From Burkholderia ubonensis (GTDB lineage Bacteria; Pseudomonadota; Gammaproteobacteria; Burkholderiales; Burkholderiaceae), in the NCBI RefSeq assembly GCF_902833085.1, contig NZ_CADFEB010000002.1, positions 558,001 to 622,000 of the forward strand: DNA of 64,000 nucleotides. The letters are read 5' to 3'. A program made the position numbers and the translations under genes. Under the pieces are notes generated by a model. It did no database searches. It had not been told where the DNA came from and was given only the letters and a program-made list of their open reading frames with translations. This document shows positions 35,403-44,837 of the stretch, piece by piece. Position 1 is the stretch's first letter. Each line of letters starts with the position of its first letter.

Positions 35403-36323
35403 TCACGCATCCCCCATCTCGAAGATCGCCATCCGGCTCTCGATGCATTGCAAAAGCACTTGCACCGCATGGGGCAACGTCCGATCGGCTTTCACCAGCA
35501 GCTGGACACTCTGGCGCCCGAGGAGCGGGTGGTCGATGCGCTTGCCGACCAGGCGGCCTTCGGCCACTTCAGTCGCGATCGAATAATCCGTCAGAAATGC
35601 GACGCCCATCCCCGCGAGCGCGAACCGGCGCAGCATGTCGAGCGTGTTGCCGACCAGACGCGGTTGAAAGCGCATGCTCTCTCCGCGAGCCAGCATGTCG
35701 ATCGTGCTGCCCAGTCCATACATCGGCGGCATGGTGGCAAACGGATACGAGATCGCCCGTCCGAACGTGATCGGCCCGGGGTGCGAAGCCAACGGGTGAT
35801 CGGGTCGCACCGCCGCAACGACATGATGGATGACGCTCCGATGGACCAGGATGCCCTCGGAAGTCGGCGGGTTATAGGCGATGCCGATATGCGCAATATC
35901 CTTGCGCACCTCGTCCACGATTTCCCCGGTCGCGCGAATATTCAATGAAAGGCGCACGGCCGGATATCGCCGCCCGAATTCCCACAGAATTTCATTCGTC
36001 AGCGCAGGTATCACGCCTTCGCTGGCGGAAATCGCGACGTATCCCGTCGTGAGCGAACGCAGCGCATCGAGTTCGCTTTGCAGCACTTCGTAAGTCGCTT
36101 CGCATCCCCGATGGTAGCGAAGCAGGCATTCCGCCTGTTCCGTCGCGACGACGCCCGAGATATGGCGGTCGAAAAGGTGCAAGCCGGTCTCGCTTTCGAG
36201 GCGCTGAATCTGACGGCTCACTTCGGACGGCGCAACCTGCAGTTTGTCCGCCGCCTTGCGAAAGGATCGTTCAGCCATGACCGCTTCGAAATACAGCAAT
36301 TGGCGTTGGGTCGGGATTTCCAT
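35403..36323 (-). CDS. LysR-family transcriptional regulator
   Basis: 306-residue LysR regulator. The winged HTH is at residues 7-66 (LLYFEAVMAERSFRKAADKLQVAPSEVSRQIQRLESETGLHLFDR), with a periplasmic-binding-like effector domain after it (GYVAISASEGVIP; VAFLTDYSIATEVAEGRLV). ATG 36323 (MEIPTQ) is preferred; the longer frame would have a non-homologous, Arg-rich leader. It is divergent from the MFS transporter with 164 bp between, the usual layout for a LysR regulator of the MFS-M81 operon. The inducer is unknown. Confidence 0.86.
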   Translation of the reverse strand: MEIPTQRQLLYFEAVMAERSFRKAADKLQVAPSEVSRQIQRLESETGLHLFDRHISGVVATEQAECLLRYHRGCEATYEVLQSELDALRSLTTGYVAISASEGVIPALTNEILWEFGRRYPAVRLSLNIRATGEIVDEVRKDIAHIGIAYNPPTSEGILVHRSVIHHVVAAVRPDHPLASHPGPITFGRAISYPFATMPPMYGLGSTIDMLARGESMRFQPRLVGNTLDMLRRFALAGMGVAFLTDYSIATEVAEGRLVGKRIDHPLLGRQSVQLLVKADRTLPHAVQVLLQCIESRMAIFEMGDA

Positions 36324-36487
36324 TCCGATGCTCAAGAAAACAACTGTCAATAACGACAGGTGTTGAGATAAAGCGCAACACCCCGGTACGCAGGATGATA
36401 TCCAATCCAATATCATTTGCCGGTACAGTTTGAATACAACCAGTTGTCGCTGGCATAGAGAAGCGCTCAAACCTTCCGAGGGAATTA

Positions 36488-37789
36488 ATGTCAATCGCGT
36501 TCGACGCCGCTGACGGCGTGCAATCCGCATACCGAAAAATAGATCGCCGGGTACTCGCGTTCCTCGCCGTCGGCTATTCCATCGCATACATCGATCGCGT
36601 CAATATCGGCTTCGCGAAAATTCAGATGCAGCAGGATCTCGGGCTGGGAGACGCCGCCTACGGCTTTGGCGCAGGCCTGTTCTTTCTCGGCTACATGCTG
36701 TTCGAGATTCCGAGCAACCAGCTGTTGACCCGGATCGGCGCGCGCAAAACGCTGAGCCGCATCATGCTGCTGTGGGGCATCGCATCGATGTCGATGCTGG
36801 TCGTCACCGACGCCACCTCGTTCTACGTCATCCGGTTTCTGCTCGGCATGTGCGAAGCCGGGTTCGCGCCCGGCATGCTCTTCTATCTGGCGCGCTGGTA
36901 CCCGCGCGAGCGCCTCAGCCGGGCGACGGCGCTGTTGCTCTGCGCCGCGCCGATCGGCGGCATCGTGGCCGGCCCGATCTCGGGGTGGCTGCTCGAACAC
37001 CTGACGGACGTTGCCGGCCTCGCCGGCTGGCAATGGATGTTCCTGATCGAAGGCATTCCGGCCGTTCTGCTCGGCATGATCGCGCTCACGTGGTTGAGCG
37101 ATTCGCCTAACGATGCGCAATGGCTGACGGCCGACGAGAAGCGGATGGTCATCGAGCGGCTGGACGCCGCGTCGTCGAGTCGCGAAGGGTGGCAATCGCT
37201 GAAGGCCGTGCTGAGCGACGCCGGCATCTATCGCCTGTCGGCGATCTACTTTTGCCTGATCTGCGGGGTCTACGTCGTCGGCTTCTGGCTTCCGTCGATC
37301 CTGAAAGCGGGCGGCGTGAAGAGCGTCGCCGAGATCGGCTGGTATTCCGCGATTCCGTATGCGGCAGCCGTGGCGGCGATGTATTTGCTGGCAAGGCGTT
37401 CCGATCGATTGCTCGAGCGGCGCTTGCATGCCGGCGTTGCAACCGCGGCGGCCGCTGTCGCGCTGGCGGTTGCCGCGATCTTCGTCGACCGTTTCGGCAT
37501 CGCGATCGTCGCGATCACGATTGCGACCGCGCTGACGTTCGCGGGCTACGCGGTGTTCTGGGCCATTCCGTCGGAGTATCTCCCGGCCTCGAGCTCTGCG
37601 AGCGGCATCGCGTTCGTGAATACCGTCGGCCTGTTCGGCGGGTTTCTCAGCCCGACGATCATCGGCACGTTGAAATCGGCGACGGGCAGCACCGCCGCCG
37701 GATTGTTCGTGATCGTCGGGTTGCTCGCGCTCGGCGCGGTGCTGCTGCTGGTGCGTCCCGTCGCGTCTTCGGAGGGCGCGCGCGCATGA
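36488..37789 (+). CDS. MFS transporter, ACS (anion:cation symporter) family
   Basis: 433 residues, 12 predicted transmembrane helices. The ACS signature is visible: YIDRVNIGFAKIQMQQDLGL after helix 1, then FEIPSNQLLTRIGARKTLSRIM, and GFAPGMLFYLARWYPRERLSRA in the first half. This family imports organic anions such as phthalate, tartrate or glucarate. ATG 36488 lies after a GAGGGA site. Its last codons overlap the start of the mlrC-like gene (ATGA), so the two are co-transcribed and the transported substrate is probably a substrate of that hydrolase. Confidence 0.88.
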   Translation: MSIAFDAADGVQSAYRKIDRRVLAFLAVGYSIAYIDRVNIGFAKIQMQQDLGLGDAAYGFGAGLFFLGYMLFEIPSNQLLTRIGARKTLSRIMLLWGIASMSMLVVTDATSFYVIRFLLGMCEAGFAPGMLFYLARWYPRERLSRATALLLCAAPIGGIVAGPISGWLLEHLTDVAGLAGWQWMFLIEGIPAVLLGMIALTWLSDSPNDAQWLTADEKRMVIERLDAASSSREGWQSLKAVLSDAGIYRLSAIYFCLICGVYVVGFWLPSILKAGGVKSVAEIGWYSAIPYAAAVAAMYLLARRSDRLLERRLHAGVATAAAAVALAVAAIFVDRFGIAIVAITIATALTFAGYAVFWAIPSEYLPASSSASGIAFVNTVGLFGGFLSPTIIGTLKSATGSTAAGLFVIVGLLALGAVLLLVRPVASSEGARA

Positions 37790-39264
37790 AGTTCTACGTT
37801 GCCGGGTTGCTTCACGAAACCAACACCTTTGTGGCATCGCGCGCCCGCTACTGCGACTTCACGAGCGGCGCGAATGGTCCGATCGTCAGGGGCGACGCCA
37901 TGCTCGCGCTGCGGGACGCGAATCTCGCCATCGGCGGCTTCATCGGCGCGCTCGATCCCGCTACGGACGTCCTGATCCCCGGCGTCTGGGCGCACGCGAC
38001 GCCGTCGGGCCCGGTCACGCGAGACGCGTTCGAGCGCATCGTCGGCGAGATCGTCGAAGGAGCGCGAACCGCGCAGGCGGACGCGGTGTTTCTCGATCTT
38101 CACGGGGCGATGGTTGCCGAGCACGTCGACGACGGCGAAGGGGAACTCCTGACGCGGGTTCGCGAAGCTGTGGGGCATGGCGTGACCATCGTTGCCGCGT
38201 TGGACCTGCACGCGAACGTGACGGCTCAGATGTTCCGCAGCGCCGACGGCCTCGTCGCATACCGCACCTATCCTCACGTCGACATGTCCGACACCGGCGT
38301 GCGCGCGGCCCGCCTGATCAAGAAGCTCGCGCGGGAACGCGAGAGCCATCACCGCGGCATCCGGCGCGGGCCGTTCCTCGTGCCGATCGAAGCGATGGCG
38401 ACGTCGAGCCCGCCGGCGGCGGACCTGTATGCGGCGCTGGCGGCGCTCGAAGCCGATCTCGGCGTCGACTTGTCGATTGCGCTCGGCTTCCCGGCCGCGG
38501 ACATCGCCGAGTGCGGCCCGACGATCTGGGGATACGGCATCAGTCAAACCGCGCTCAACGAAGCGCTGGATCGCCTTTACCGTCAATTCGTGGGCCGCGA
38601 GAACGACTGGCAAGCCACCTGCCTGTCGCCCGACGAGGCCGTGAAGACTGCCGTCTCGCTCGCGGCGAACGCGAAGCGTCCGGTCGTGATCGCCGACACG
38701 CACGACAATCCGGGTGCCGGCGCAGACTCGAACACGACAGAGATGCTCGCGGCGCTGGTGCGCCACGGCGTGACGCGCGCGGCGCTCGGGGTCATCTGCG
38801 ATCCGCTCGCGGCGGCGGCGGCTCATGCCGCAGGCGTCGGATCCGCCATTGCGCTGACGCTGGCGGAGGGCACGCCGCGGGCGTTCCACGCGACCTTCGT
38901 CGTCGACGCGCTGTCCGACGGCGAATGCCGGCTGGAAGGACCGATGATGCGCAATGTCACTTTGCGTCTCGGGCCGTGCGCGTGCCTGCGCATCGACGGC
39001 GTGCGCGTGGTCGTGAGCAGCGTGAAAACCCAGTTGCTGGATCGCAACCTCTATCGGATGGTCGGCATCCAGCCGGAAGCGATGGCGATTCTGGTGAACA
39101 AGAGCTCGGTTCATTTTCGTGCCGCGTTCGAGCCGATCGCCGAGGCGGTGCTGGTCGCGCGAACCGTGGACGGCATCGTCACCGATCCCGCCAGGCTGCC
39201 GTGGCGAAAGCTGAGCCCTTCCGTCCGGATCGCTCCGGGATATGAAGGGCAGGGCCGGATTTGA
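37786..39264 (+). CDS. M81 family metallopeptidase (MlrC-like)
   Basis: 492-residue MlrC-family hydrolase. MlrC of microcystin degraders opens small linear peptides. Two conserved domains are visible: the N-terminal DUF1485 part (LLHETNTFVASRARYCDF; VFLDLHGAMVAEHVDDGEGELL; ALDLHANVTAQM, with Asp/His zinc-ligand candidates in DLHGAM and DLHAN) and the C-terminal MlrC part (VVIADTHDNPGAGADSNTTEML). ATG overlaps the MFS stop by 4 bp. In Burkholderia such genes next to ACS transporters probably process amide or peptide-like compounds. The exact substrate cannot be inferred. Confidence 0.86.
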   Translation: MKFYVAGLLHETNTFVASRARYCDFTSGANGPIVRGDAMLALRDANLAIGGFIGALDPATDVLIPGVWAHATPSGPVTRDAFERIVGEIVEGARTAQADAVFLDLHGAMVAEHVDDGEGELLTRVREAVGHGVTIVAALDLHANVTAQMFRSADGLVAYRTYPHVDMSDTGVRAARLIKKLARERESHHRGIRRGPFLVPIEAMATSSPPAADLYAALAALEADLGVDLSIALGFPAADIAECGPTIWGYGISQTALNEALDRLYRQFVGRENDWQATCLSPDEAVKTAVSLAANAKRPVVIADTHDNPGAGADSNTTEMLAALVRHGVTRAALGVICDPLAAAAAHAAGVGSAIALTLAEGTPRAFHATFVVDALSDGECRLEGPMMRNVTLRLGPCACLRIDGVRVVVSSVKTQLLDRNLYRMVGIQPEAMAILVNKSSVHFRAAFEPIAEAVLVARTVDGIVTDPARLPWRKLSPSVRIAPGYEGQGRI

Positions 39265-39355
39265 CCGGGAGGGAAAATCAATCCAGATCTTATTGAACCG
39301 TGGCTGACATGACGCGACACGCCCACCACATTCCTCTTCATCGGGAAGACACGAT

Positions 39356-39661
39356 ATGCCAACCTATCGGGACTTGAAAGCCCAGATTCGTACTCTTCAG
39401 GCTCAGGCGGAGCTCGCACGCAAGCGGGAAATCTCGGTCGCGATCGAGAAGATTCGAGAATTGATCGCCGAATTCGATCTGAAACCCGAAGACCTGTTTG
39501 CCGATATCCCGCGAAAGTCACGTCGGATCAGGCGGCGCGCGCCCGCTACGGCGAAGTATCGCGATCCTGCATCGGGCGCGCTCTGGAGCGGGCGCGGGAA
39601 GGAGCCCCGGTGGATCGCCGGTCGTGATCGCGACATGTACCTGATCCCGACGTCGACATAG
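39356..39661 (+). CDS. H-NS family histone-like protein
   Basis: 101-residue nucleoid protein. The N-terminal coiled-coil (MPTYRDLKAQIRTLQAQAELARKREI...) mediates oligomerisation. A basic linker (KSRRIRRRAP) follows, then the C-terminal DNA-binding domain KYRDPASGALWSGRGKEPRW with the AT-hook-like loop. Such short Burkholderia H-NS/Bv3F-type proteins silence A+T-rich foreign DNA; it lies beside the accessory block. The remnant at 35248 is a second, dead copy of the same kind. Confidence 0.9.
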   Translation: MPTYRDLKAQIRTLQAQAELARKREISVAIEKIRELIAEFDLKPEDLFADIPRKSRRIRRRAPATAKYRDPASGALWSGRGKEPRWIAGRDRDMYLIPTST

Positions 39662-39794
39662 GCGGGCGCAACATTCGACATCCTGAATAACGAACCCCAC
39701 ATGATTCGCCCGTACTGCTGCTCGACATCTCGCGATGCAGGCAACCCGGCGTCGCGCGAGCATCACGTACGCACACTCTGCTTCACGCAATCCC

Positions 39795-40400
39795 ATGTCC
39801 AAAACCGCTTGGGAAGAACGAATCAGTGCCGCCATCGGCGTCGTGTGCGCGGGCGTTCGCACGTGCATCCCCGCTCGGTATCGGAAGTACGCGGACCGTC
39901 GAGAGTCGGGTGTGCATGTCACGGACTCGATCGCCGCCGATTCCGTTCAGGCGGCGATCGTTGACGCCGCCGAAGCCGAAGCATGCGCCGCGGAACTCGA
40001 GAAACTGGAAGGGCGGTATGCGATGTCGGCAATCGCATGCTTTTCAAGCGCTCACGCCCGCGTTGAACTGCTGCGGTTCCGTGTGAGGAAGGCACGGCTG
40101 CACGCGAAGCGCGCACAGGTCCATGCCGATACCGCCGTACTGATATTTCGGAGCGGAATCGATAGCGGTCTCGACGCCACTTCGCAAACGCTCAGGCACC
40201 ATGCCGATCTCGCGAAGCAAGCGCGCCTGCTTGCCAGCGATCTGCTCGACATTTCGCTCGCGTCGGAAGCGCGCGAGAAATCCCGCTTCTCGAAGTGCGG
40301 GCGATCATGGTGGCCGCGCCCGAGCCGCCGCGCGGGCTGGTTGCAGCCGGCGCCGCCGCAAACGTCGCGCGACGCGGGTGAGCCGGAAGCTTTCGACTGA
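39795..40400 (+). CDS. protein of unknown function
   Basis: 201 residues from ATG 39795 (MSKTAWEERIS); an in-frame start at 39735 is possible. The middle is alpha-helical, rich in Ala, Glu, Arg and Leu (AEAEACAAELEKLEGRY; VELLRFRVRKARLHAKRAQVH), suggesting a coiled-coil bundle. The C-terminal 40 residues are basic with Trp and Pro and probably disordered. No family recognised. Convergent with the aldehyde dehydrogenase gene, ends 25 bp apart. Coding evidence is moderate. Confidence 0.5.
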   Translation: MSKTAWEERISAAIGVVCAGVRTCIPARYRKYADRRESGVHVTDSIAADSVQAAIVDAAEAEACAAELEKLEGRYAMSAIACFSSAHARVELLRFRVRKARLHAKRAQVHADTAVLIFRSGIDSGLDATSQTLRHHADLAKQARLLASDLLDISLASEAREKSRFSKCGRSWWPRPSRRAGWLQPAPPQTSRDAGEPEAFD

Positions 40401-40425
40401 GATCCGGAACGTTGTCGGGCCGGCC

Positions 40426-41859
40426 TCAGCCGCCGAGCCTGTTGGCGACGCGGCCAAGGAACAGGCGCAGCGCGAGACGCTGTATCGCCTTGCCGTAGGG
40501 CGGGTGAAACAACTCGATCGGGAACCAGCGGCGCTCTTCCAGCACGGCTTTCGCGTGCGACAGCTCCCGGAACCCTTCCTGACCGTGGTAATTGCCGGTG
40601 CCGGACGTGCCGATGCCGCCGAACGGCAAATCGTGGTTGATCACGTGCCAGCCCCAGTCGTTGACGGTCACGCCGCCGGAGTGCGTGCGCTCGAGCAGCG
40701 TCCGGTATTCGTGCTTGTCGTGGCCGAAGTAGTAGAGCGCGAGCGGGCGTGTGTCGCGCTGGACGTGCGCGATGGCGTCGTCGAACGCCCGATAGGTGAA
40801 CACCGGCAGGATCGGCCCGAAAATCTCTTCACGGGCGAGCCGCATGTCCGGCGTTACGCCCGTGACGACGTGCAGCGGCAGATGCCTGCCGTGGCTCGGC
40901 ATCGCGCAGGCGATCACCCGGGCGCCGCGCGAGCGCGCGTCATCGAGCAAGTCGTTCATGCGTTGGCGCGCACGGTCGTGGATCATCGCCGTGTAGTCGG
41001 CGCTGCCGCTCGGGAAGAATTGATTGGCAGCGCTGACGACCGCCGATACGAACGCATCGACGGATCGTTCCGGCACCAGCGCATAGTCCGGCGCAACGCA
41101 GATCTGGCCGGCATTGACGGTCTTGCCGTGCGCGATTTTGCGTGCGGCACTTTCTAGATTCGCGCTGTGCGATACCAGCGCGGGCGATTTGCCGCCCAGT
41201 TCCAGCGTGACGGGCGTGAGATTGTCGGCGGCTGCCCGCATGACGTGACGGCCCACCTGCGGCGACCCGGTGAACACGAGATGATCGAACGGCAACGCGC
41301 TGAATTGCCGGGCGACGTCGGCATCGCCTTCGACGACCGCGACCTGATCCTCGGAAAAGGCGTCCGCCAGCAGCGCACGCAGCGCGCGCGACGTGGCCGG
41401 CGCGAATTCGGACGTCTTGATCAGGCAGCGATTGCCGGCTGCCAGCGCGGTGGCGAGCGGGCCGAGCGCGAGATAGATCGGAAAGTTCCACGGCACCAGC
41501 ACGCCGACGACGCCTTTCGGCTGATACGTCACGTATGCGCGATTGGTCGTGAACAGCAGCTCCGTATGCCGGCGCGAAGGCTTCATCCAGCGCTTCAGAT
41601 GGCGCAGCAGGTGATTGATGTGCAATACGGACGGAAGCACGTCCACGGTCGCGGTTTCCGCGTGCGCGCGTCCGCTGAAGTCCTCGTCGGCCGCGGCGAC
41701 AAGGGCAGGCGTGTGCGCGATGATCGCCTGTTTCAGGCCGAGCAGCGCGTGCCGACGCTCGCCGTACGCGGGATAAGGATGCGCGTCGAACGCGACGCGC
41801 TGGCGGCGCAGCAGCAACGGCAGGGAATCGTTACGCACCGGGTCGGGAAGAGGCGTCAT
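40426..41859 (-). CDS. coniferyl-aldehyde-dehydrogenase-like ALDH
   Basis: 477-residue NAD(P)-dependent aldehyde dehydrogenase of the coniferyl aldehyde (CALDH) branch. The catalytic base is Glu220 in TLELGGKSP and the nucleophile Cys254 in NAGQICVAPDY. The cofactor motif GVVGVLVPWNFPIYL and the C-terminal ELFHPPYGK ending typical of this membrane-associated class are present. It oxidises aromatic or long-chain aldehydes to acids. ATG 41859 faces the TetR gene over a perfect palindrome at 41872-41897, so it is probably repressed by that regulator. Confidence 0.9.
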   Translation of the reverse strand: MTPLPDPVRNDSLPLLLRRQRVAFDAHPYPAYGERRHALLGLKQAIIAHTPALVAAADEDFSGRAHAETATVDVLPSVLHINHLLRHLKRWMKPSRRHTELLFTTNRAYVTYQPKGVVGVLVPWNFPIYLALGPLATALAAGNRCLIKTSEFAPATSRALRALLADAFSEDQVAVVEGDADVARQFSALPFDHLVFTGSPQVGRHVMRAAADNLTPVTLELGGKSPALVSHSANLESAARKIAHGKTVNAGQICVAPDYALVPERSVDAFVSAVVSAANQFFPSGSADYTAMIHDRARQRMNDLLDDARSRGARVIACAMPSHGRHLPLHVVTGVTPDMRLAREEIFGPILPVFTYRAFDDAIAHVQRDTRPLALYYFGHDKHEYRTLLERTHSGGVTVNDWGWHVINHDLPFGGIGTSGTGNYHGQEGFRELSHAKAVLEERRWFPIELFHPPYGKAIQRLALRLFLGRVANRLGG

Positions 41860-41871
41860 GGTCGCTCCAGA

Positions 41872-41897
41872 AATTGTACTGAGCGTTCAGTACAATT
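41872..41897. promoter_or_regulatory. perfect palindrome, probable TetR operator
   Basis: Eleven-bp arms AATTGTACTGA / TCAGTACAATT with a 4-bp GCGT centre, between the ALDH start (41859) and the TetR gene (41996). Position and symmetry fit an operator for the adjacent TetR repressor controlling both genes. Confidence 0.75.
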
Positions 41898-41995
41898 GTA
41901 ATATGGTGGTTCCCGGCCGGTTCTGTCAATCGGCCGCGAAGGTCTCTAGGGAAACTCCTGAGCTAGAATTGCCGATCACCTGTCCGGTCCATCCC

Positions 41996-42619
41996 ATGAC
42001 TCAAACTGCTTCAGACGAAACGGGCGCGCGTCCGCCGACGGTCAAGAACAAGCGTGGTCTCGAGACGAGGCAACGTGTGCTCGTGGTGACGAAGGCGCTG
42101 ATCGGCGAGCATGGCTACTCGGAGGTGACGCTCGACCAGATCTCGAGCGCGGCGGGGGTGGCGAAGAGCAGCCTGCTCTGGCATTTCGGCAGCAAGGAGG
42201 CGTTGCTCGCCGAGGCGGTGACGAGCCTGTTCCAGGAAATCGAGGCGCAGTTGCTGCCTCAGGCCGCCGAGGGGCTGCCGGCCGCGGCGCGCACCTGCGA
42301 TCTGTTCGAGCGGGTTGCCGCGTATTTCACGCGCAATCCCGAGGCCAAGGGGATCATCCTGTCGCTGCTGTTCTCGGGCGGCGTGCCCGAGCAGGTGAGG
42401 GCGCAGATTCAGGCCGGCTGGCATGAACATGCGATGTCCATCGCGTCGTTCCTCAGTACGCCTGAACGGCCGTTTCCGCCCGACCTGGCCCGGACCATGG
42501 TCGCGATGTTTCATGGCGCGTATTGCCAGTGGTACGCGGACGGGCGGACGCAGCCGATCGTCAGCTATCTCGCATCGGCCCAGCAGCTCATTCTCGACTG
42601 GCTCGACGGCCCGCGTTGA
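41996..42619 (+). CDS. TetR/AcrR-family transcriptional regulator
   Basis: 207-residue repressor: residues ~20-66 form the TetR HTH (RQRVLVVTKALIGEHGYSEV, then LDQISSAAGVAKSSLLWHFGSKEALL). The helical ligand-binding domain follows, with the family C-terminal block. ATG 41996 is taken because the longer frame would overlap the operator region. Divergent to the aldehyde dehydrogenase, it likely senses an aromatic aldehyde or related compound and releases the palindromic site. Confidence 0.88.
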   Translation: MTQTASDETGARPPTVKNKRGLETRQRVLVVTKALIGEHGYSEVTLDQISSAAGVAKSSLLWHFGSKEALLAEAVTSLFQEIEAQLLPQAAEGLPAAARTCDLFERVAAYFTRNPEAKGIILSLLFSGGVPEQVRAQIQAGWHEHAMSIASFLSTPERPFPPDLARTMVAMFHGAYCQWYADGRTQPIVSYLASAQQLILDWLDGPR

Positions 42620-42662
42620 AATCGCGGGGCGCGTCGCGCGTCACCGTTGCTGCAGCGACGCG

Positions 42663-43988
42663 TCAGGCCGACGCTTTCACCGCGCCGCACGCCTGATCCG
42701 CCACCCGCGCCGGCAGCGTGATCACGAACCGCGCGCCGCCGAGCGGCGAATCCTCCAGCCGCACGTCGCCGCCGTGCACGAGCGCGACGCGCCGCACGAT
42801 CGCCAGCCCGAGACCGAACCCGCCGGTCTGGCGGTCGCGGCTCGAATCGAGCCGCTGAAACGGCTCGAACACGCGCGCGCGGTCGGCCGCCGGAATCCCC
42901 GGGCCGTCGTCGTCGACGGTCAGCACGAGCGCACCGTCGGCGCGGGCCGTCGCGGCAAGCGAAACCGTCTTCGCCGCATAGCGCAGGCCGTTGCGGATCA
43001 GGTTCAACAGCGCCCGCGCGACGAGCTTCGGGTCGCACTCGTGGCTCGCCGGTGCGTCGCGCGTCGACACGTCGAGCGCGAGCCCGCGGTCGGCGATGTC
43101 GTTCGCGATGCTGCCGGCGATGCTGTCGATCAGGTCGGCCACGGCGACCCGCATCGGCGCGAGTTCGCTTTGCCCCTGCTCGAGCCGGCCGATCGTCAGC
43201 AGTTCGGTGACGAGTTCGTCGAGTTCCCGCACGTCGCCGAGCAGCGCGTCGCGTTGCTCGCGCATCCGGTCCGTCTCGTCCGGCGCCGCGAGCAGCGCGA
43301 GCCCGAATTCGAGCCGCGCGAGCGGCGTCTTCAATTCATGCGAGATGCCATGCATCATCTCGCGCTGCTGCTGGATCGACGCTTCGATCCGCTGCGCCAT
43401 GTCGTTGAACTGCTGCGACAGCTCGTAGATGTTCGACTTGTGCGACAGCTGGGCGCGCGTCGACAGGTGGCCCGCGCCGAACGAGCGCGCGGCGTCCTGC
43501 AGCTTGCGCAGGTCGCGCCAGTGGTAATTCACCCACATCACGACCGCGAACAGCGTCGCGAGCGCGAGCACCAGGTAAGCGTAGATGCGGATGTCCAGAT
43601 CCGGCGCCTCGACCGGACGGGCGTGCAGCACGGAGCCGTCCGCGAGCGGCATGTAGTAGTCGCTGCCGTCATAGCTGATCGCGATCTTGCCGCTATCGAG
43701 GTCGCGCAGCGGTATGCCGCTCAACCGCGCGCGGGCGTCGGCCATCGATATGAAGCCGAAGCCGGTGGCGCCGTGCTGCGCCAGTTCGCGCAGCGCGAAC
43801 GCCCGCTGCGGGCCCGGATGGCGTTCGAGGTAATCGTTCAGCACGAACGCGTAGGTGGTCAGCGACTCGCGCGTGGCCTGCGCGCCGCGTTCGTAGAAGA
43901 TCCGGTCGAACGACACCTGGATGAACAGGATCGCGACCGCGACGCACGCGATCACGATGAGGTACAGCCTGATCAGTGAGCGCAGCAT
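42663..43988 (-). CDS. two-component sensor kinase, RstB-like
   Basis: 441-residue inner-membrane histidine kinase. One N-terminal helix (LIRLYLIVIACVAVAILFIQV), a ~130-residue periplasmic sensor, a second helix (AYLVLALATLFAVVMWVNY), HAMP, then the dimerisation His in the H-box HGISHELKTPLARLEFGLALL. The HATPase part follows with N-box (ALLNLIRNGLRYA), G1 (VDDDGPGIP) and G2 (TGGFGLGLAIV). The ATG abuts the response regulator stop, so RR and HK are translationally coupled. Confidence 0.92.
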   Translation of the reverse strand: MLRSLIRLYLIVIACVAVAILFIQVSFDRIFYERGAQATRESLTTYAFVLNDYLERHPGPQRAFALRELAQHGATGFGFISMADARARLSGIPLRDLDSGKIAISYDGSDYYMPLADGSVLHARPVEAPDLDIRIYAYLVLALATLFAVVMWVNYHWRDLRKLQDAARSFGAGHLSTRAQLSHKSNIYELSQQFNDMAQRIEASIQQQREMMHGISHELKTPLARLEFGLALLAAPDETDRMREQRDALLGDVRELDELVTELLTIGRLEQGQSELAPMRVAVADLIDSIAGSIANDIADRGLALDVSTRDAPASHECDPKLVARALLNLIRNGLRYAAKTVSLAATARADGALVLTVDDDGPGIPAADRARVFEPFQRLDSSRDRQTGGFGLGLAIVRRVALVHGGDVRLEDSPLGGARFVITLPARVADQACGAVKASA

Positions 43989-44714
43989 TCACGCATCCCA
44001 CGCGGAAGGGCTGAACAGATAGCCGCGGCCCCAGATCGTCTTGATCTTGTGCGGCTCCGACGATGCGTCCTCGAAGCGGCGGCGCAGCCGCGAGATGCCG
44101 GAATCGACCGAGCGGTCGAGCCCGTCGAACTCGATGCCGCGCAATTGCTTCAGGATGTCGTCGCGACTCAGCACGGTGCCGGCGGCGCGCGCGAGGATCA
44201 GCAGCAGGTTGAACTCGGCGGTCTTCAGGTCGACCGGCTCGCCGCGCCACGTGACCGTGCGGTTCGGCGGCGAGATCGTCAGCTCGCCGAACACGAGCGA
44301 TTCCGGCGCCGCGCCGGCGGCCGCCGGAATCGCGGGCCGCGCGCGGCGCAGCAGCGCGCGGGCGCGGGCGACGAGCACGCGCGGCTCGATCGGCTTCGTC
44401 ACGTAGTCGTCGGCGCCCGTCTCGAGGCCGGCGACCTGGTCGTACACGTCGGCGCGCGCGGTCATGATCAGCACCGGCACGTTCGAGAACGCGCGAATCC
44501 GGCGGCAGACTTCCATGCCGTCGAGATTCGGCAGCATCAGGTCGAGTATCACGAGCGACGGCTGGTGTTCGCGCACTGCGGCAATGGCGAGATCGCCGCG
44601 CCGCACGACCGTCACCGCGAACTCGTAGCCGTCGAGATATTCGCGAACCAGCTGCGCAAGCCGGTCGTCGTCCTCGATCAGCAGGACGCGGTATTTGAGC
44701 GGGTCTTCGTTCAT
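43989..44714 (-). CDS. two-component response regulator, RstA/OmpR-like
   Basis: 241-residue OmpR/PhoB-type regulator. The receiver domain has the acidic pair in LLIEDDDRLAQLV, the phospho-acceptor Asp in LVILDLMLPN, and the Lys in DDYVTKPIEPRVL; the C-terminal winged helix starts around LTISPPNRTVTWRGEPVD and includes the recognition helix region LDRSVDSGISRLRRRFED. ATG 44714 (MNEDPLK) is chosen because the upstream frame lacks homology. Divergent from the MipA-like gene, which it may regulate. Confidence 0.92.
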   Translation of the reverse strand: MNEDPLKYRVLLIEDDDRLAQLVREYLDGYEFAVTVVRRGDLAIAAVREHQPSLVILDLMLPNLDGMEVCRRIRAFSNVPVLIMTARADVYDQVAGLETGADDYVTKPIEPRVLVARARALLRRARPAIPAAAGAAPESLVFGELTISPPNRTVTWRGEPVDLKTAEFNLLLILARAAGTVLSRDDILKQLRGIEFDGLDRSVDSGISRLRRRFEDASSEPHKIKTIWGRGYLFSPSAWDA

Positions 44715-44837
44715 GTTCTCCTCGGAATGCACGCGGATTTTATCCGGCGTGCCGGCGGCCGGGGCGCGACCGCGACACTCCACGACAATCGAACACAATT
44801 GCGCACAGATTTGCTTCAGTTTCCGGACAGTTTCGGC

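Noticed and set aside
39662-39794. Upstream extension of the 201-residue protein
   Set aside because: No SD for the 39735 start and no recognisable sequence; the later ATG is the simpler choice.
44049-44837. Long N-terminal extension of the MipA gene over the response regulator
   Set aside because: The frame is antisense to the rstA-like gene and has shadow composition; a normal signal peptide starts at 44838.
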